Shown in pieces: positions 50,713 through 58,446 of a stretch of DNA of 64,000 nucleotides. Numbering within the stretch: the stretch's first letter is position 1; each line of letters begins with the position of its first letter. The translations under genes and the position numbers were made by a program. Origin of the DNA: JAVBUY01 sp031552735 (GTDB taxonomy: Bacteria; Bacillota; Clostridia; Christensenellales; Aristaeellaceae); assembly GCA_031552735.1 (NCBI GenBank), contig JAVBMF010000024.1, positions 34,515 through 98,514 on the forward strand, read 5' to 3'. Below the pieces are notes generated by a model that was not told the origin of the DNA, searched no databases, and saw only the letters and a list, made by a program, of their open reading frames with translations.

Positions 50713-51586
50713 CGGGGGCGTCCTCCTTGGGCGGTTTTGCGGGCGGCACGTCGGGGCGCTCCAGCGTGATGCGTCCCAGCTTGCCCGCGCGAAATTCGTC
50801 CAGCACCACCGCGCTGCCGCGATCGGTATCAAACAGACCACCGGGCAGCAGCCAGCCGCGCCCACGGCACGCGTTATCCAGCAGTGCCTCGCCGGGCTCT
50901 ATCGGCTGCTTGAGGTGGAAGCGCTCAATCACCACCTGCTCGCGAACGTTCAGCAGCTCTTCCAGCAAGCGAATCGCTAGCTGTTCCTGATTGATCACCT
51001 GGTCGCGAATGGTGCCCAGATACGCCATATGGCGGGCCGCCTGCTCGTCGTTGAGCCTCGGCCACAGCAGGCCGGGTGTGTCCAGCAGCTCCAAATACGG
51101 CGTAATGCGCACCCATTGGTTGGCGCGGGTCACGCCGGGTTTGTCGCCGGTCTTGGCAATGGCCTGCCCGCGCAGGCAGTTAATCAGCGTTGACTTGCCC
51201 ACATTGGGCACGCCGACCACCATCACGCGCACGGTTTTCTTGACGCCGCGCGCCGCCTGCCGTGCCACCGCCTCGCTGGCGGCACGCTCAATGCGCGAAA
51301 GCATTTCCTTGGGCTTGCCGCGTGAGGCGACAAAGGGCGCGGCCTCCAGCCCCTGCTTTTGAAAGGCGCGAACCCAAGCCTGCGTGGCCTGTTCGTCGGC
51401 AAGGTCCGCCTTGTTCAGTACGATAATGCGTTTTTTTCCGGCGCACAGCGCGTCTAGGTCGGGGTTGCGGCTGGCGCGGGGCAGGCGCGCATCGCACAGC
51501 TCCAGCACCACATCCACGCGCCCTAGCTGTTCTTTCAGCAGCCGCTTGGCGCGCGCCATATGCCCAGGATACCAGTTGATCTGCAT
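50705..51586 (-). CDS. rbgA: Ribosome biogenesis GTPase YlqF/RbgA
   Basis: 293 residues. Circularly permuted GTPase for late 50S assembly: G4 NKADL (about 60) precedes G1 GVPNVGKSTLIN (about 130) and G3 DTPGLLWP (about 177). N-terminal INWYPGHMARA is diagnostic. AGGAG lies 5-6 nt before ATG. rplS lies upstream but is separated by 374 bases containing an insertion. Confidence 0.96.
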   Translation of the reverse strand: MQINWYPGHMARAKRLLKEQLGRVDVVLELCDARLPRASRNPDLDALCAGKKRIIVLNKADLADEQATQAWVRAFQKQGLEAAPFVASRGKPKEMLSRIERAASEAVARQAARGVKKTVRVMVVGVPNVGKSTLINCLRGQAIAKTGDKPGVTRANQWVRITPYLELLDTPGLLWPRLNDEQAARHMAYLGTIRDQVINQEQLAIRLLEELLNVREQVVIERFHLKQPIEPGEALLDNACRGRGWLLPGGLFDTDRGSAVVLDEFRAGKLGRITLERPDVPPAKPPKEDAPDA

Positions 51587-51690
51587 GCATTCTCCTGATG
51601 ACGCTGATGAAGCGTTATTCCGACAGATTGTCAGACTATATCCTCCGCATTGTACCAGAATTATGCACAAACCGCAAGATGTAGTGTACT

Positions 51691-51721
51691 AGCGTCTGCG
51701 GCGCACAAAAAGACCGTGGCA
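51691..51721. repeat. 31 bp direct repeat, left copy
   Basis: Identical to 51903-51933. It contains one arm and the T run of the rplS terminator plus flanking sequence (AGCGTCTGCGGCGCAC at its left end). Confidence 0.93.
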
Positions 51722-51902
51722 ACAGCTCGAACAAAATGCAAAGTGCAGTTTGTTCGGTTGCGCGGCGCTGCCGCGCACTCGCCTTGCTCGCGGTAGCAGG
51801 ACTGTTTTCCTGTCGAAAAACGCCCCGCCCGGCCAGCAAAGCTGGCCGATACGATCCATCGCCAAGGGGCTGCGCCCCTTCGCAATCCCCCGGCTCGTGA
51901 TA
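51722..51902. repeat. Insertion of about 181 bp within a duplicated rplS terminator
   Basis: No coding capacity. It contains inverted repeats CGAACAAA/TTTGTTCG (51728-51756), GCGCGGC-GCCGCGC, GGCCAGC/GCTGGCC and AAGGGGC/GCCCCTT, a chain of hairpins. Part of it (GGCGATGGATCGTATCGG on the minus strand) resembles copy F. The whole gap 51587-51960 has no gene: only this insertion, its flanking repeats and the rplS terminator. Confidence 0.7.
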
Positions 51903-51933
51903 AGCGTCTGCGGCGCACAAAAAGACCGTGGCA
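51903..51933. repeat. 31 bp direct repeat, right copy
   Basis: Identical to 51691-51721. This copy forms part of the intact rplS terminator. Confidence 0.93.
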
Positions 51934-51947
51934 GATGCCACGGTCTT
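51919..51947 (-). terminator. rplS terminator
   Basis: Minus strand AAGACCGTGGCA/TGCCACGGTCTT with a 2-base centre, then TTTTT. A second copy of only its right arm lies at 51711-51721. Confidence 0.93.
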
Positions 51948-51960
51948 GCTTGGTTTTCGC

Positions 51961-52311
51961 TTAGCGGGTAGACAGTTCCTTGATCTTGGCGGCCTTGCCG
52001 GACAGGTTGCGCAGATAGTACAGCTTCGCACGGCGAACCTTACCCTTACGGATCACTTCGATGCGATCCACACGGGGGGAATGCAGCGGGAAGGTGCGCT
52101 CCACACCGATGCCATAGGACATGCGGCGAACGGTAAACGTCTCGCGGATGCTGCCGTTGCGCTTGGCCATCACGGTGCCTTCAAAGGCCTGCAAGCGTTC
52201 GCGGCTGCCCTCGACTACCTTCACGAATACGCGAATGGTATCGCCGATAGAAAACTTCGGCAGGTCGCTGCGCAGTTGCTCGCGCTCCAGGTTGCGGATG
52301 ATTTCGCTCAT
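51961..52311 (-). CDS. rplS: 50S ribosomal protein L19
   Basis: 116 residues. FSIGDTIRVFVKVVEGSRERLQAFEG and GVERTFPLHSPRVDRIEVIRKGKVRRAKLYYLR-type blocks are L19. ATG at 52311 with AAGGAG 9 nt upstream is preferred to a GTG two codons earlier. It is monocistronic here, apart from its usual partner trmD. Confidence 0.97.
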   Translation of the reverse strand: MSEIIRNLEREQLRSDLPKFSIGDTIRVFVKVVEGSRERLQAFEGTVMAKRNGSIRETFTVRRMSYGIGVERTFPLHSPRVDRIEVIRKGKVRRAKLYYLRNLSGKAAKIKELSTR

Positions 52312-52391
52312 GGTCACGATCTCCTTTCCTCATAGACGTTCGTGCCATGCTTGGCAGGCATGCAGAGGACCGCCCGTGTAGTGCGAGTGGT

Positions 52392-52421
52392 ATTATAGCA
52401 CACCACAAACAAGAAACACAA
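52392..52421 (-). promoter_or_regulatory. rplS promoter
   Basis: Minus strand -35 TTGTGT (52421-52416), 18 bp spacer, -10 TATAAT (52397-52392); it abuts the 3' end of pgsA. Confidence 0.7.
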
Positions 52422-52422
52422 G

Positions 52423-52983
52423 CTATTTCTGTTTTGCGGCGTCGCGCAGCAGTTGTTGTAGGTCAATTATGTACATCACCAATGCCAGCAACGCCATCGG
52501 TACCGCCAGATATAGCAGCACATACGCCAGCCGTGTCCAGTGCAGCAGGAAGCTGATCACCGTGGCGGCAAACAGCACGGTGGCCACCTTCCCCGGCCAA
52601 AGCGCCTGCACCACCACGTCGCGGCGCAGTGCGTACAGGCTGCCGAGGATCATCAGCCCCTCTTTGGCGATCATCACGCCGATCACCCACCATGGCACTT
52701 GCCCGCGCAGACCAAAGCAGCACAGCACGGTCAGCAGCGTCAGTTTATCGGCCAACGGATCCACCAGCTTGCCAAAGCTGGTGATCTGCCCGAGACGGCG
52801 CGCGATAAACCCATCGAGCAGATCAGACACCTGTGCGATCACATAGATGGTCAGCGCCTTGGTGAGATTTCCGCTGAGGTATGACCACGCAAAAAACGGC
52901 AGCAAAAATAGCCGCAATACGGTCAGCATGTTGGGAATATTCAGGTTTTTTTCTTTCCAGATTTTGTCCACTCGACTGCCCAT
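52423..52983 (-). CDS. pgsA: CDP-alcohol phosphatidyltransferase (PgsA-like)
   Basis: 186 residues, about five membrane helices. The catalytic motif D-G-x2-A-R-x8-G-x3-D-x3-D is complete in DLLDGFIARRLGQITSFG followed by KLVDPLAD. It probably makes phosphatidylglycerol phosphate; other CDP-alcohol transferases cannot be excluded. N-terminal NIPNMLTVLRLFLLPFF is typical. The start ATG lies too close to a GGGAG for an ideal site, so a shorter start is possible. Confidence 0.9.
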   Translation of the reverse strand: MGSRVDKIWKEKNLNIPNMLTVLRLFLLPFFAWSYLSGNLTKALTIYVIAQVSDLLDGFIARRLGQITSFGKLVDPLADKLTLLTVLCCFGLRGQVPWWVIGVMIAKEGLMILGSLYALRRDVVVQALWPGKVATVLFAATVISFLLHWTRLAYVLLYLAVPMALLALVMYIIDLQQLLRDAAKQK

Positions 52984-53053
52984 CTCCCGTCAAAAGCCCA
53001 ATCACTATAGAGTATACCAGAAAAAGCGCTTTGCGTCGCTATTTTCTTTTGCG

Positions 53054-53077
53054 GCGGGTTCTTGCCCGCTTTTTTTG
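53054..53077 (+). terminator. Possible terminator-like hairpin
   Basis: GCGGG/CCCGC with a 6-base loop and eight T on the plus strand, between divergent pgsA and the MgtC gene. No plus-strand gene precedes it, so its purpose is unclear. Confidence 0.4.
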
Positions 53078-53096
53078 CACATGCGCCCGCACCACC

Positions 53097-53125
53097 TTGA
53101 CTTTTGCGTTGCAATGTGCTCTACT
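53097..53125 (+). promoter_or_regulatory. Promoter of the MgtC-like gene
   Basis: TTGACT (53097-53102), 17 bp spacer, TCTACT (53120-53125), 50 bp before the start. Confidence 0.55.
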
Positions 53126-53175
53126 GATTGTAATCTTTCCCATACTTCGCATCGCTTCAAAGAGGAGGCTTTTTC

Positions 53176-53838
53176 GTGCTGAACCTAAGTCTTGAGGCAC
53201 AGTATCTGCTGCGTTTGCTGATTTCGCTTGTGTGCGGCGCGCTGATCGGGCTGGAGCGTGAGCGCGGCCATCGCCCCGCCGGCCTGCGCACGCACTCGCT
53301 AGTATGCGTCGGCGCGTGCCTGGTGATGATTACATCCTTCTGGGCAATGTCGCGCTATGGTTTGGATGGCGATCCGCTGCGCATGAGCGCGCAGGTCATC
53401 AGTGGCATCGGCTTTCTGGGCGCGGGCACGATCATCAAGGCCGGACGCGATGTGCGCGGGCTGACCACCGCCGCGTGCCTGTGGATTGTTGCGTGCATTG
53501 GGCTAGGCATTGGCGCGGGCTACTATATCGGCGGCATCGCCACCACGCTGATGGTGTTAGCGACCCTGTATATCTTCAAGCTGGTCGAGGCGCGCATCGA
53601 ATACCGCACGCTGGAAGTGCATGTGCGCGCGGACAATCACCCCAACGCGGTCGGCCACATCACCGAGAGTGTCTCCGACTGGGGCGCGTCCATCCTCCAG
53701 TTTTCCGCCAACCAGTCCGGCGATCAGGTGCACCTGACGCTGACTGTCCATCTGCCCGCCTCGCTCAAGCGCGCGGCGTTTGTCGGCATGCTGATGGCGC
53801 TGCCGGACATCAAGAGCGTGTCGGATCAGCCGATGTAA
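53176..53838 (+). CDS. MgtC/SapB-family membrane protein
   Basis: 220 residues. Four to five N-terminal helices with the family signatures LICGALIGLERE-type (VCGALIGLERERGHRPAGLRTH) and SGIGFLGAGTIIK, then GLTTAACLWIVACIGLGIG; a C-terminal ACT-like domain (about 140-220). MgtC proteins affect magnesium homeostasis and ATP synthase; this is the general Gram-positive form. GTG start with GAGGAGG upstream. It faces the CorA gene. Confidence 0.92.
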   Translation: MLNLSLEAQYLLRLLISLVCGALIGLERERGHRPAGLRTHSLVCVGACLVMITSFWAMSRYGLDGDPLRMSAQVISGIGFLGAGTIIKAGRDVRGLTTAACLWIVACIGLGIGAGYYIGGIATTLMVLATLYIFKLVEARIEYRTLEVHVRADNHPNAVGHITESVSDWGASILQFSANQSGDQVHLTLTVHLPASLKRAAFVGMLMALPDIKSVSDQPM

Positions 53839-53856
53839 GTACGCTTCGAACAAAAT

Positions 53857-53886
53857 GCGCCTCGCGGATTGCGGGGCGCGTTTTTT
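53857..53886. terminator. Terminator between the MgtC and CorA genes
   Basis: GCGCC/GGCGC stem with TTTTTT on the plus strand and AAAA on the other side; convergent genes. Confidence 0.75.
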
Positions 53887-53896
53887 GTGACGCGGC

Positions 53897-54835
53897 TCAC
53901 AGCCACTTCTTTTGCTTCAAAAACCAGATGATGCCCAGCGTAATGATCGCCATAGTGCCCAGCGCCACTGGGTACCCCAGCGTCCAGGTCAACTCCGGCA
54001 TGTGCGTAAAGTTCATGCCGTAGATGCCGGTGATGACGGTCAGCGGGCCGACGATCACCGACACGATGGTCAGCTTGTTGATTACATCGTTGGTTTGCAT
54101 GGCCACTTTGCTGTTGTAGGCGTTAAGCACCTGCGTGGTGTATTCCTGCAAGTTGGCGACAAAGTCTTGCAGCTTGTTCAGGCGCATGTCGATATTCTGA
54201 AAGAAGCGCAGGTTTTTCTCACGGATGTTGCCGTTTTCATTGATGAGCATCTGGTCGCCGATGTAGAGCATCGGGCGGATGTGCCGCCGGACGCGGTACA
54301 TGTCCTCCTTGATGGCAGCCAGTTCGCTCAGCGATTGGCTGTCCACCTTGCTGTTCACGCGCTTTTCCAGCCGGTTCAGCTCGTCCTCCATGCGCTCGAA
54401 CGCATTGGAAAAATCGCTGATCACGCGGTCAAACACCAAATAGTACAAACGGTTGAGCAGATCATCGTCGTAGGGCGCTTCCTGCGCGCGGCGACACACA
54501 AAGTCCACTGACGCCCGCAAATCGGCGCAGCGAACCGTTTCGGGCACCACCAGCACCAGAAACTTCTCCGACACGTACAGATTCAGCTCGGCCTGCTCCA
54601 TGCCCTTTTTGCCCTTCCAGAAGTAGACAAAGCTGATAAAATCATAACTGGCGAAGTTGTTGAAGCGGACGTTTTCGTCGAAGTTCATGCACTCGACCAA
54701 CGTGTTTTCATCGAAGTGAAACTGATGCTGCATCCCCACCAGCTCGGACGGCGTACAAAGCACAAAGATAGCGCTCTGCCCATCCCACTTGCCTTCGCTG
54801 TCGATACGCTTGGTGCTCAAATCAATCATCTGCAT
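53897..54835 (-). CDS. corA: CorA-family magnesium/divalent cation transporter
   Basis: 312 residues. Large cytoplasmic N-terminal domain with a long helix (about 130-240), two C-terminal membrane helices and the pore signature YGMNF between them (about 275-279). The C-terminus FLKQKKWL is basic as usual. Third gene behind ABC-F and the radical SAM gene, 21 bp from the latter. Confidence 0.93.
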   Translation of the reverse strand: MQMIDLSTKRIDSEGKWDGQSAIFVLCTPSELVGMQHQFHFDENTLVECMNFDENVRFNNFASYDFISFVYFWKGKKGMEQAELNLYVSEKFLVLVVPETVRCADLRASVDFVCRRAQEAPYDDDLLNRLYYLVFDRVISDFSNAFERMEDELNRLEKRVNSKVDSQSLSELAAIKEDMYRVRRHIRPMLYIGDQMLINENGNIREKNLRFFQNIDMRLNKLQDFVANLQEYTTQVLNAYNSKVAMQTNDVINKLTIVSVIVGPLTVITGIYGMNFTHMPELTWTLGYPVALGTMAIITLGIIWFLKQKKWL

Positions 54836-54856
54836 GCCAGCGTCCTCCTTTGCGGG

Positions 54857-55936
54857 TCAGGTGCCGGGGTGCGTCAGGGTGGCCAGCCATTCGCGGTTGT
54901 GCCATAGCGCGCAGCCGCCCTCTCCCTCTTTGAGTGCGCGGTGATTTTCGCGCACTTTGGCCAGCAGCTCGCTGCCTAGCGCCTCTTTCAAGGGCAGATT
55001 CGTCAGGTTGCGGTCGGCGAACGGCGCGAATGGGCAGGGCTCCACCTGGCCGGTGGCGCTGATATGCACAAAACCGCGCCCGGCGGCCAAACAGCCGCCG
55101 TATTGATCCTCGTCGCCGGGGAAAGGCACGCACACCACGGGATGCGCCCGCATCGCGGCGTTGGAAAAGTCCTGCAAGCGGCGCTTATCAGCATGCGTCA
55201 GCACCATTGGCTCGCTGCCCGCCGCCACCGGCACATACTCGACAAACACGAACAGCGCACAGCCTTTTTCCTGATACGACTTGATGTACGCGTCGGTCAG
55301 CACGGTATCGATGTTGTGCGCTGTCACGGTGATCGATACGCCGAACGGGATGCCCGCTTTCTTCAGCGCCGCCATCCCAGCCATTGCCTGCGCGTGCACG
55401 CCGTCGCCTCGCCGCGCATCGGTCTGCGCCTGATCACCCTCAATGCTGATCGCCGGAATGATGTGCCGATGCGCACCGAACCACCGCACGGTGTCGTCGC
55501 CCAACAATGTGCCGTTGGTGAACAGCACGCCCAGCAGCTCGGGGTGCGCGCCCAGCGCATCCAGCCAGTCAACCGCCAGCAGCGGTTCGCCGCCGGCCAG
55601 CATCACCACGCTGACGCCCAGTTCGGACGCCTCGTCAAACAGCGTGGTCACGCGCTGTGCGGACAGCTCATCGGCGGCACTGTGTTGGCGCGCGCAACTG
55701 TAGCAGCCCGCGCAGGTCAGGTTGCACTGCTCGGTGGTGCTGCAAATCATCAGCGGCGGTACCTCCACGCCCTCGCTAAACAGCTTCGCGCGGGTCCGCT
55801 CGGCACGCGGAAAAGCCGCCGCGACGCGCGTCAGCGCGCCCAGCGACGCCGGATAGTGCGCAAAGATTTTGATCGCCTGACCAACGGTCAGTTCAATGTT
55901 GCCGCTAAACGCCTGACGATAACGCGGTTGCTCCAT
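54857..55936 (-). CDS. Radical SAM/SPASM-domain protein
   Basis: 359 residues. The 4Fe-4S cluster motif CNLTCAGCYSC (about residues 71-81) is preceded by ICSTTEQ; LAGGEPLL is the SAM-binding GGE motif. The C-terminal part has GGCLAAGRGFVHISATGQVEPCPF, a SPASM-like auxiliary-cluster region with fewer Cys than usual. Such enzymes modify peptides, cofactors or tRNA; no precursor peptide gene is visible. It lies between ABC-F and CorA genes. Confidence 0.85.
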   Translation of the reverse strand: MEQPRYRQAFSGNIELTVGQAIKIFAHYPASLGALTRVAAAFPRAERTRAKLFSEGVEVPPLMICSTTEQCNLTCAGCYSCARQHSAADELSAQRVTTLFDEASELGVSVVMLAGGEPLLAVDWLDALGAHPELLGVLFTNGTLLGDDTVRWFGAHRHIIPAISIEGDQAQTDARRGDGVHAQAMAGMAALKKAGIPFGVSITVTAHNIDTVLTDAYIKSYQEKGCALFVFVEYVPVAAGSEPMVLTHADKRRLQDFSNAAMRAHPVVCVPFPGDEDQYGGCLAAGRGFVHISATGQVEPCPFAPFADRNLTNLPLKEALGSELLAKVRENHRALKEGEGGCALWHNREWLATLTHPGT

Positions 55937-55953
55937 GCGAGCACCTTCTTTTA

Positions 55954-57573
55954 TTAGATTTTCGATAGTTTCGCCCGTAGCACGGGCACATCCTCGTTGT
56001 CCAGATACTCGTCGTAGGTTTCACGGCGGTCAATGATGCCGCCGGGCAGGATCTCAATGATGCGGTTGGCGACGGTCTGCATGCACTGGTGATCGTGCGT
56101 GGCAAACAGCATAGAGCCGGGGAAGGCGGTCATGCCGTCATTCAGTGCGGTGATCGCTTCCAGATCGAGGTGGTTGGTCGGTTCGTCCATCACCAGCACG
56201 TTGGCGCCGGACAGCATCATCTTGGCCAGCATGCAGCGCACGCGCTCGCCGCCGGACAGCACCTTGACAGGTTTTAGTGCCTCGTCGCCGGAGAACAGCA
56301 TGCGCCCCAGCCAGCCGCGGATGTCGGCCTCATACTGTTCCTCGGAAAACTGGCGCAGCCAGTCAATCAGGTTGTAATTCACGCCGTCAAAGAACTTGCC
56401 GTTATCCTTGGGGAAATAGGACTGGCTGGTGGTCACACCCCACTTGAAGGTGCCTGCGTCGGGCTCTACCTCCCCCATGAGGATCTGGAACAGTGTGGTC
56501 TTGGCCAGCTCGTCGGTGCCAACAAAGGCAACCTTGTCGCCTGGCATGAGCATGAACGATACATTGTCCAGCACCTTGCGGTCACCAATGGTCTTGGTCA
56601 GCCCATCGACGCGCAGCAGGTCGTTGCCGATCTCGCGGTCGGGCTTAAACGACACAAACGGATATCGGCGCGAGGACGGATTGTAGTTCTCCATGGTCAG
56701 GTTGTCCAGCAGCTTCTTGCGGCTGGTGGCCTGTTTGCTCTTGCTGGCGTTGGCCGAGAAGCGCGCGATAAATTCCTGCAATTCCTTGATCTTCTGCTCG
56801 GTTTTTTTGTTCTGATCTTTGAGCTGGCGCGCCGCCATCTGCGTGTATTCGTACCAGAAGTCGTAGTTGCCCACGTACATTTGGATTTTGCCGTAATCAA
56901 TATCGGCGGTGTGCGTGCACACCTTGTTCAGGAAGTGGCGGTCATGCGAGACCACGATGACGGTGTTCGGGAAATCCAGCAAGAAGTTCTCCAGCCAGCG
57001 GATCGACTGGATGTCCAGATGGTTGGTCGGTTCGTCCATCAGTAGGATGTCCGGGTTGCCGAACAGCGCCTGCGCCAGCAGCACCTTTACCTTTAGGCCG
57101 CCGTCCAGCGCCGCCATCTTTTCATGCGTCAGTGACAGGTCGATGCCCAGGCCGGACAGCATGCGCTCGGCCTCAGCTTCCGCCTCCCAGCCGTTTAAGT
57201 CGGCAAACTCGCCCTCCAGCTCGGCGCTGCGGATGCCGTCCTCGTCGCTGAAGTCCGGCTTGGCATACAGCGCCTCTTTCTCCAGCATGATCTCGTACAG
57301 CCGCTTGTGGCCCATGATCACACAGGTCAGCACGTCGTAGTCGTCAAACTGGAAGTGATCCTGCTTGAGCACCGCCATGCGCTCGCCGGGTGTGATGCTC
57401 ACTTCGCCCTGACTGGGCTCCAGCTCTCCGGCCAGAATTTTCAGAAACGTGGACTTGCCGGTGCCATTCGCACCGATCAGACCGTAGCAGTTTCCGGCGG
57501 TAAACTTGACGTTGACATCCTTAAACAGCGGCTTGCCGCCGTAGCTGAGTGTAAGGTTACTGGTACTGATCAT
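55954..57573 (-). CDS. ABC-F family ATPase (YkpA/YbiT-like)
   Basis: 539 residues, two ABC domains joined by a charged linker (about 245-300), no membrane part; a ribosome-associated translation factor. Domain 1: Walker A GANGTGKST, atypical signature LDGGLKVKVLLAQAL, Walker B DILLMDEPTNHLD. Domain 2: atypical Walker A GTDELAKTT (as I recall for clostridial homologues), signature LSGGERVRCMLAKMM, DEPTNHLDLEA. Catalytic Glu is present in both. First gene of a unit with the radical SAM and CorA genes; a structured repeat forms its 5' leader. Confidence 0.93.
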   Translation of the reverse strand: MISTSNLTLSYGGKPLFKDVNVKFTAGNCYGLIGANGTGKSTFLKILAGELEPSQGEVSITPGERMAVLKQDHFQFDDYDVLTCVIMGHKRLYEIMLEKEALYAKPDFSDEDGIRSAELEGEFADLNGWEAEAEAERMLSGLGIDLSLTHEKMAALDGGLKVKVLLAQALFGNPDILLMDEPTNHLDIQSIRWLENFLLDFPNTVIVVSHDRHFLNKVCTHTADIDYGKIQMYVGNYDFWYEYTQMAARQLKDQNKKTEQKIKELQEFIARFSANASKSKQATSRKKLLDNLTMENYNPSSRRYPFVSFKPDREIGNDLLRVDGLTKTIGDRKVLDNVSFMLMPGDKVAFVGTDELAKTTLFQILMGEVEPDAGTFKWGVTTSQSYFPKDNGKFFDGVNYNLIDWLRQFSEEQYEADIRGWLGRMLFSGDEALKPVKVLSGGERVRCMLAKMMLSGANVLVMDEPTNHLDLEAITALNDGMTAFPGSMLFATHDHQCMQTVANRIIEILPGGIIDRRETYDEYLDNEDVPVLRAKLSKI

Positions 57574-57614
57574 GGTGTTTTGTGTTCCTCCGAATAACTA
57601 GTTTGCATAACACA

Positions 57615-57732
57615 GGCTGCCCAGAAATGCCCCCTCGCAAGAAAGCACAAGCGAGGCGCGGAGCCATATCGTTTCATACGGCAACAAGCCGGGCGCTGTG
57701 CCGACGCCGCGAGCGGGCGTTTAGCGGCAGCC
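57615..57732 (-). repeat. Structured repeat (copy C) in the ABC-F leader
   Basis: 118 bp. Outer arms GGCTGCC/GGCAGCC and GCCC/GGGC, hairpin CCTCGC/GCGAGG, hairpin GCC-TAT/ATA-GGC, then CGCTGTGCCGACGCCGCGAG. Compared with copy E the second hairpin has GGC/GCC swapped for GCC/GGC, a compensatory change. It begins about 17 nt behind the predicted start of transcription. Confidence 0.8.
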
Positions 57733-57755
57733 AGGAAGCGCTTGCAACGCCCTCT

Positions 57756-57783
57756 ATTATCGCACAGAAAGGGGATTCGTCAA
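57756..57783 (-). promoter_or_regulatory. Promoter of the ABC-F operon
   Basis: Minus strand -35 TTGACG (57783-57778), 16 bp spacer, -10 GATAAT (57761-57756). Transcription would start near 57749, leaving a leader of about 175 nt. Confidence 0.65.
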
Positions 57784-57846
57784 GCGTTTTGGGGAAATTC
57801 TCGGGCAGGGAGGGGAACTGGGGACATGGATTCGCTGCGACTTTCT

Positions 57847-58026
57847 TCATTTCGGCAATCTGTCCTTTATTTCTTTCCGTTGCCGCACCTTTTCTTCTTT
57901 CAGAAAGCCGTCATCCAGCTGTACGACGATACATTCCTCACACATTCCCAGCGCGTTGATGCGCGTATTTTCCAGCACGCACGAAGAACCATCCTGATAT
58001 ATACAATAGATCGCTTCACACTGCAT
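57847..58026 (-). CDS. Small Cys-containing protein
   Basis: 59 residues: MQCEAIYCIYQDGSSCVLEN, then a CEEC motif, and a charged C-terminus. Five Cys in C-x4-C-x7-C...C-x2-C spacing suggest metal binding. Short proteins of this pattern are common in clostridial genomes but have no assigned function, as far as I recall. GAGAGG lies 8 nt before ATG. It is divergent from the ribbon-helix-helix gene. Confidence 0.7.
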   Translation of the reverse strand: MQCEAIYCIYQDGSSCVLENTRINALGMCEECIVVQLDDGFLKEEKVRQRKEIKDRLPK

Positions 58027-58142
58027 TGGTATTTCCTCTCTCGCTAATATATCCACCATCATTTCACCATATTACCACCATTTTGCCATTGCAGCAATCA
58101 TGTATGCAAAATAGAGGTATATGACATCAGAGAGGTGGCACA

Positions 58143-58328
58143 ATGGTGGACAACATTTTGCGTTATACCTTGCGTGTAAATCGTGAGCTGTTCGGAAAAT
58201 TTCGTTACATTGCCGAATCCGAAGGCCGCTCCGCAAACAAAGAAATTGAACAGTATATGAAGCGGTGCGTGCGCAGCTATGAGGAAAAACATGGAAAAAT
58301 CGCGCTAGGAGAGGCACGGGACGAGTAG
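58143..58328 (+). CDS. Arc-type ribbon-helix-helix protein
   Basis: 61 residues. LRYTLRVNRELFGKFRYIAE fits a beta strand (RYTLRV) followed by two helices (ELFGKFRYIAESEGRSANKEIEQYMKR-type pattern), as in Arc/MetJ repressors that bind DNA as dimers. GAGAGGTGG lies before ATG. It may regulate itself and the divergent small gene; no toxin partner follows. Confidence 0.75.
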   Translation: MVDNILRYTLRVNRELFGKFRYIAESEGRSANKEIEQYMKRCVRSYEEKHGKIALGEARDE

Positions 58329-58384
58329 TTTTTTTACATAGAGAAAACGCACAGAAACCAGTGTATTTTCATCCCGCTTGCTCC

Positions 58385-58429
58385 AAAAAATTCCTCACCT
58401 GCGCCACAAAACGCAAGTGAGGAATCTTT
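58385..58429 (-). terminator. Terminator of the rubredoxin-flavodiiron operon
   Basis: Minus strand ATTCCTCACTTGCG pairs with CGCAGGTGAGGAAT (one mismatch) around 8 bases, then six T. Confidence 0.88.
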
Positions 58430-58446
58430 CGTTTATCCCGTATCCT

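Noticed and set aside
51728..51756. CGAACAAA/TTTGTTCG inverted repeat as an SOS box
   Set aside because: The 13-base spacer is far from the 4 bases needed for LexA, and no gene start follows.
51722..51902. tRNA or other named structured RNA
   Set aside because: The hairpins do not form a cloverleaf and no T-loop GTTCRANNC or CCA end is present.
53849..53860. CGAACAAAATGC looks like half of a LexA box
   Set aside because: No second half-site GTTCG at the right spacing; it lies in the A-rich side of a terminator.
55954..57573. ABC-F protein inactivated by altered Walker A and signature motifs
   Set aside because: Both catalytic glutamates and both DEPTNHLD motifs remain, and similar changes are, as far as I recall, usual in clostridial members of this subgroup.
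57582..57959. Plus-strand open frame across copy C
   Set aside because: It is the translation of a structured repeat and antisense of the small Cys gene; Arg/Pro-rich without a ribosome binding site.
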